From positions 1 through 36,505 of the forward strand of contig CAYLKN010000020.1 of the NCBI GenBank assembly GCA_964384335.1: a DNA stretch of 36,505 nucleotides, read 5' to 3'. The notes below the pieces were generated by a model. The model was given only the letters and a program-made list of their open reading frames with translations. It was not told the origin of the DNA and did not search any database. Numbering within the stretch: the first letter of the stretch is position 1; each line of letters opens with the position of its first letter. This stretch comes from JAUICS01 sp964384335 (lineage in GTDB: Bacteria > Pseudomonadota > Alphaproteobacteria > Micavibrionales > Micavibrionaceae). The translations under genes and the position numbers were made by a program. Below are positions 34,401 to 36,505 of the stretch, piece by piece.

Positions 34401-36259
34401 GTCTCTTCTCCTAAAAATCCACCGGATTGCATTCGCCACAATTTCGCATAGTGACCATTTTCTTTTTGGATCAACACATCATGCGTGCCGTCCTCAATGA
34501 TCTGTCCGGCATCCATGACGATGATCCTATCCATCTGTCGCAGGGTGGACAGACGGTGCGCAATGGCAATCACAGTTTTATCGTCCATGATGCTTTCCAA
34601 TGCAGCTTGGATGGCATGTTCACTTTCACTGTCCAGCGCTGATGTGGCTTCGTCCAGTATCAGGATTGGCGCATCTTTCAGGATCGCGCGGGCAATCCCG
34701 ATCCGCTGTTTTTGACCGCCGGAGAGTTTGACACCACGCTCACCAACATGAGCCTCATATCCTTTACGGCCCTTGTTGTCCTCAAGGTTCAGGATGAACT
34801 CATGCGCACTGGCACGTTTCGCGGCCTCAATCACTTCATCCATTGTTGCATCGGGTTTGCCATACTGGATATTCTCAAAAATTGAACGGTGAAAGAGATA
34901 GCTCTCCTGTGTCACAACTGTGATACTGCTGCGCAAAGAATGCTGCGTTACATCGGCAATATTCTGATCGTTAATCATGATTTCACCGCTTTTCACGTCA
35001 TACGCGCGAACGATTAAATTTGTGATGGTCGATTTCCCCGCACCACTGCGCCCGACCAAGCCGACTTTTTGCCCTGCCGGAATAGACAGATTAAAGTTTT
35101 CAAGGACGGGTCTTGTGTCACTGCCCTCTTGCCGGTCATAATCAAAGCAAACGGATTTATAGGTAATTGAGGCGGGTTTGCCGTCAATTTTTAAATCTTT
35201 TGCTCCCTTTTTTGTGACAACCTCATGTGGTTTGGTAAGAACATCAATGCCTTCCTGTACATTGCCGAGATTTTCAAAAATCCCGGATACTTCATACATA
35301 ATCCAGCCGGACTGGAAAGTGGCTTGCAAGACCATCGGCAGAGCCATTGCCATTGCCGCGATTCCAGGCTGGCCCTGTGTTTCAATCAACCAGAAGCCGA
35401 CAGCCGCAGTTGAGATCAAAAGCACGGTGTTCAAAATGTCGATGACAAAACTCATCAGCCAGATTGTACCGGTCGCATGACGCAGGCTTTTACTGTGTTG
35501 ATACAGCAAGTCCAGCACCCGCTGATCTTCGTGGCGAGTCCGCGCAAAATATTTGATCGGCAATGCATTCGTAAAGCTATCGACCAGTTGTCCCATGAAG
35601 GTGCTGAAATCTTCGGAATGCGCTTTTGATCGCGCTTGTACTTTCGGCGTGAAATGCCAGAGCACAAGAATATAGCCGATTAACCAAATAACAAGCGGTA
35701 GAGCCAGCCATATATTGACGCTGGATAAAAAGTAGAGGTTACTGATTGTGAATACGGCAGCAAACCAGACTGCACCAATCGCGGATTTAACCGCATCGCG
35801 CAGGCTTGGTCCGGTCTGTTGCAGCTTATTGGCAATGCGCCCGGCAAAATCATTTTGAAAAAATGACAAAGGCTGCCGTGCTGTGTACCAATAGAGCTGG
35901 TGCCGCACAACGTTACAAACATACGGGATGTAAATCAGATGATAAAAAATCTCTGCCAAAGTCCCTGTGACAAAGCGAATCAGCAGCAATGCACCGCCAA
36001 GCCATAACATGGCCGCGCCGTAATCGCCCTGTTCCACCAATGCTCCGACATACCAGAACATAACGGAGATCAGAACGGCAAAAATACCTTCTGTGATCGC
36101 AATACCAAGAGTCGGCCCTTTGACCTGCCGGATAAAATACCAGATAAACGGGTATAATTTTGTAGGCAGATCTTTAATACCCTCATCAGGCATCCTGTTA
36201 ATTTCAATGCGAAGCTTTTCATCGCATCGCTTAAGAGAGTTTTGTAATAAAATACTCAT
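34397..36259 (-). CDS. ABC exporter half-transporter (first of the pair)
   Basis: This 620-residue type IV ABC exporter resembles MsbA/multidrug half-transporters. An N-terminal extension of about 35 residues precedes six transmembrane helices (about 40-335). The nucleotide-binding domain shows LVGRSGAGKSTITNLI (Walker A from 403), VTQESYLF (Q-loop), VKLSGGQKQRIGIARA (signature from about 510), ILILDEATSALD (Walker B with catalytic Glu) and AIAHRLST (H-loop). It should hydrolyse ATP normally. Its TGA stop overlaps the GNAT-kinase start. The gene begins an operon that continues through four more genes. Its composition is somewhat more G+C rich than the other half-transporter. A partial gene lies 113 bases upstream on the same strand. 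Confidence 0.92.
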   Translation of the reverse strand: MSILLQNSLKRCDEKLRIEINRMPDEGIKDLPTKLYPFIWYFIRQVKGPTLGIAITEGIFAVLISVMFWYVGALVEQGDYGAAMLWLGGALLLIRFVTGTLAEIFYHLIYIPYVCNVVRHQLYWYTARQPLSFFQNDFAGRIANKLQQTGPSLRDAVKSAIGAVWFAAVFTISNLYFLSSVNIWLALPLVIWLIGYILVLWHFTPKVQARSKAHSEDFSTFMGQLVDSFTNALPIKYFARTRHEDQRVLDLLYQHSKSLRHATGTIWLMSFVIDILNTVLLISTAAVGFWLIETQGQPGIAAMAMALPMVLQATFQSGWIMYEVSGIFENLGNVQEGIDVLTKPHEVVTKKGAKDLKIDGKPASITYKSVCFDYDRQEGSDTRPVLENFNLSIPAGQKVGLVGRSGAGKSTITNLIVRAYDVKSGEIMINDQNIADVTQHSLRSSITVVTQESYLFHRSIFENIQYGKPDATMDEVIEAAKRASAHEFILNLEDNKGRKGYEAHVGERGVKLSGGQKQRIGIARAILKDAPILILDEATSALDSESEHAIQAALESIMDDKTVIAIAHRLSTLRQMDRIIVMDAGQIIEDGTHDVLIQKENGHYAKLWRMQSGGFLGEET

Positions 36260-36326
36260 AGTTCCATCTTTCTTTTTTGTTCAAAGAAGACGGACAAATA
36301 ATCACTTCTGTTTTTGGGAGGGATAT

Positions 36327-36352
36327 CTGTCAGCCTTCGAATGCGCTGACAG
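36327..36352. promoter_or_regulatory. 8-bp inverted repeat upstream of the ABC operon
   Basis: CTGTCAGC and GCTGACAG form a perfect inverted repeat around a 10-base loop, between the stop of the partial gene (36373) and the ABC start (36259). There is no T run after it on either strand, so it is not a standard terminator. It could be an operator or an mRNA hairpin between co-transcribed genes. Confidence 0.4.
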
Positions 36353-36372
36353 TTAAACTTATTGGGAAAAGG

Positions 36373-36505
36373 TCAATGTTCTGCTGACAGCGGATTGTTG
36401 ATTGCGTTAAATCCAAGAGGATTACGGGTGTCGATTCCGAAAATTGGCCCGTTACTGCTGACATTCATCCAGCCGAGCACAGCGAAAGCGCCACCCGCGA
36501 ATATC
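36373..36505 (-). CDS. C-terminal end of an unidentified protein (partial)
   Basis: A minus-strand frame enters from the right edge and stops at 36373 (TGA). The visible 43 residues run from IFAGGAFAVLGWMNV through NGPIFGIDTRNPLGFN to NPLSAEH. The start is hydrophobic and may be the last membrane helix of a membrane protein, with a soluble tail. No family can be named. The gene precedes the ABC operon on the same strand and may belong to it. Confidence 0.5.
   Translation of the reverse strand, partial: IFAGGAFAVLGWMNVSSNGPIFGIDTRNPLGFNAINNPLSAEH

Noticed and set aside
1..36505. tRNA, rRNA, CRISPR array, insertion sequence or prophage genes
   Set aside because: I saw no cloverleaf, rRNA segment, spaced repeat array, transposase or integrase in either strand.

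Overview
The window looks like a chromosomal scaffold from a flagellated, Gram-negative alphaproteobacterium, probably from a metagenome or draft assembly. The alphaproteobacterial signal comes from an IalB-family protein, a bacterial transglutaminase-like (BTLCP) protease, SURF1, acetoacetyl-CoA synthetase and the FlhF/FlhG pair. KdsB and HldE show that it makes LPS with Kdo and heptose. Base composition is moderate in the middle and visibly richer in A+T at both ends. I cannot name a genus.

Layout. Positions 1-857 hold a tandem acetyltransferase cut by the left edge. An M20 amidohydrolase follows (1054-2253, +). A minus-strand block (6576 down to 2282) carries kdsB, a histidine-phosphatase-like gene, yejB, a small unknown gene and yejE. 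A plus-strand flagellar block (6721-10919) carries flhF, flhG and a FliK-like gene. rlmE and a small membrane protein follow on the minus strand. An envelope and redox section (12040-20612) contains an M48-TPR protease, a DsbA-like oxidoreductase, a lipoprotein, hldE, a two-part protease with a cytoplasmic MshEN-like domain, a 54-residue DUF2256 gene, IalB and an M23 peptidase. Then come surf1 and acetoacetyl-CoA synthetase (-), a DsbD/ScsB-like protein with a redoxin (+), an orphan PAS histidine kinase (+), and an SDR epimerase and a glutathione transferase (-).

The right end (36259 down to 30286, -) is a tight five-gene operon: an ABC half-exporter, a GNAT acetyltransferase fused to a P-loop kinase, a second ABC half-exporter, an alpha/beta hydrolase and a second P-loop kinase. 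A 100-N gap lies inside the GNAT-kinase gene. It is flanked by two identical 55-base copies, so it looks like an uncollapsed contig overlap. Removing it yields one continuous 305-codon gene.

The most interesting candidate for a new system is the gene at 16798-17763. Its N-terminus has two 24-residue motifs separated by exactly five residues, the layout of the c-di-GMP-binding MshEN domain. These are joined through one membrane segment to a LapG-like periplasmic cysteine protease with an intact Cys-His-Asp triad. This suggests a single-chain version of c-di-GMP-controlled periplasmic proteolysis, which normally needs separate LapD and LapG proteins. The second candidate is the exporter and small-molecule-modification operon at the right end.
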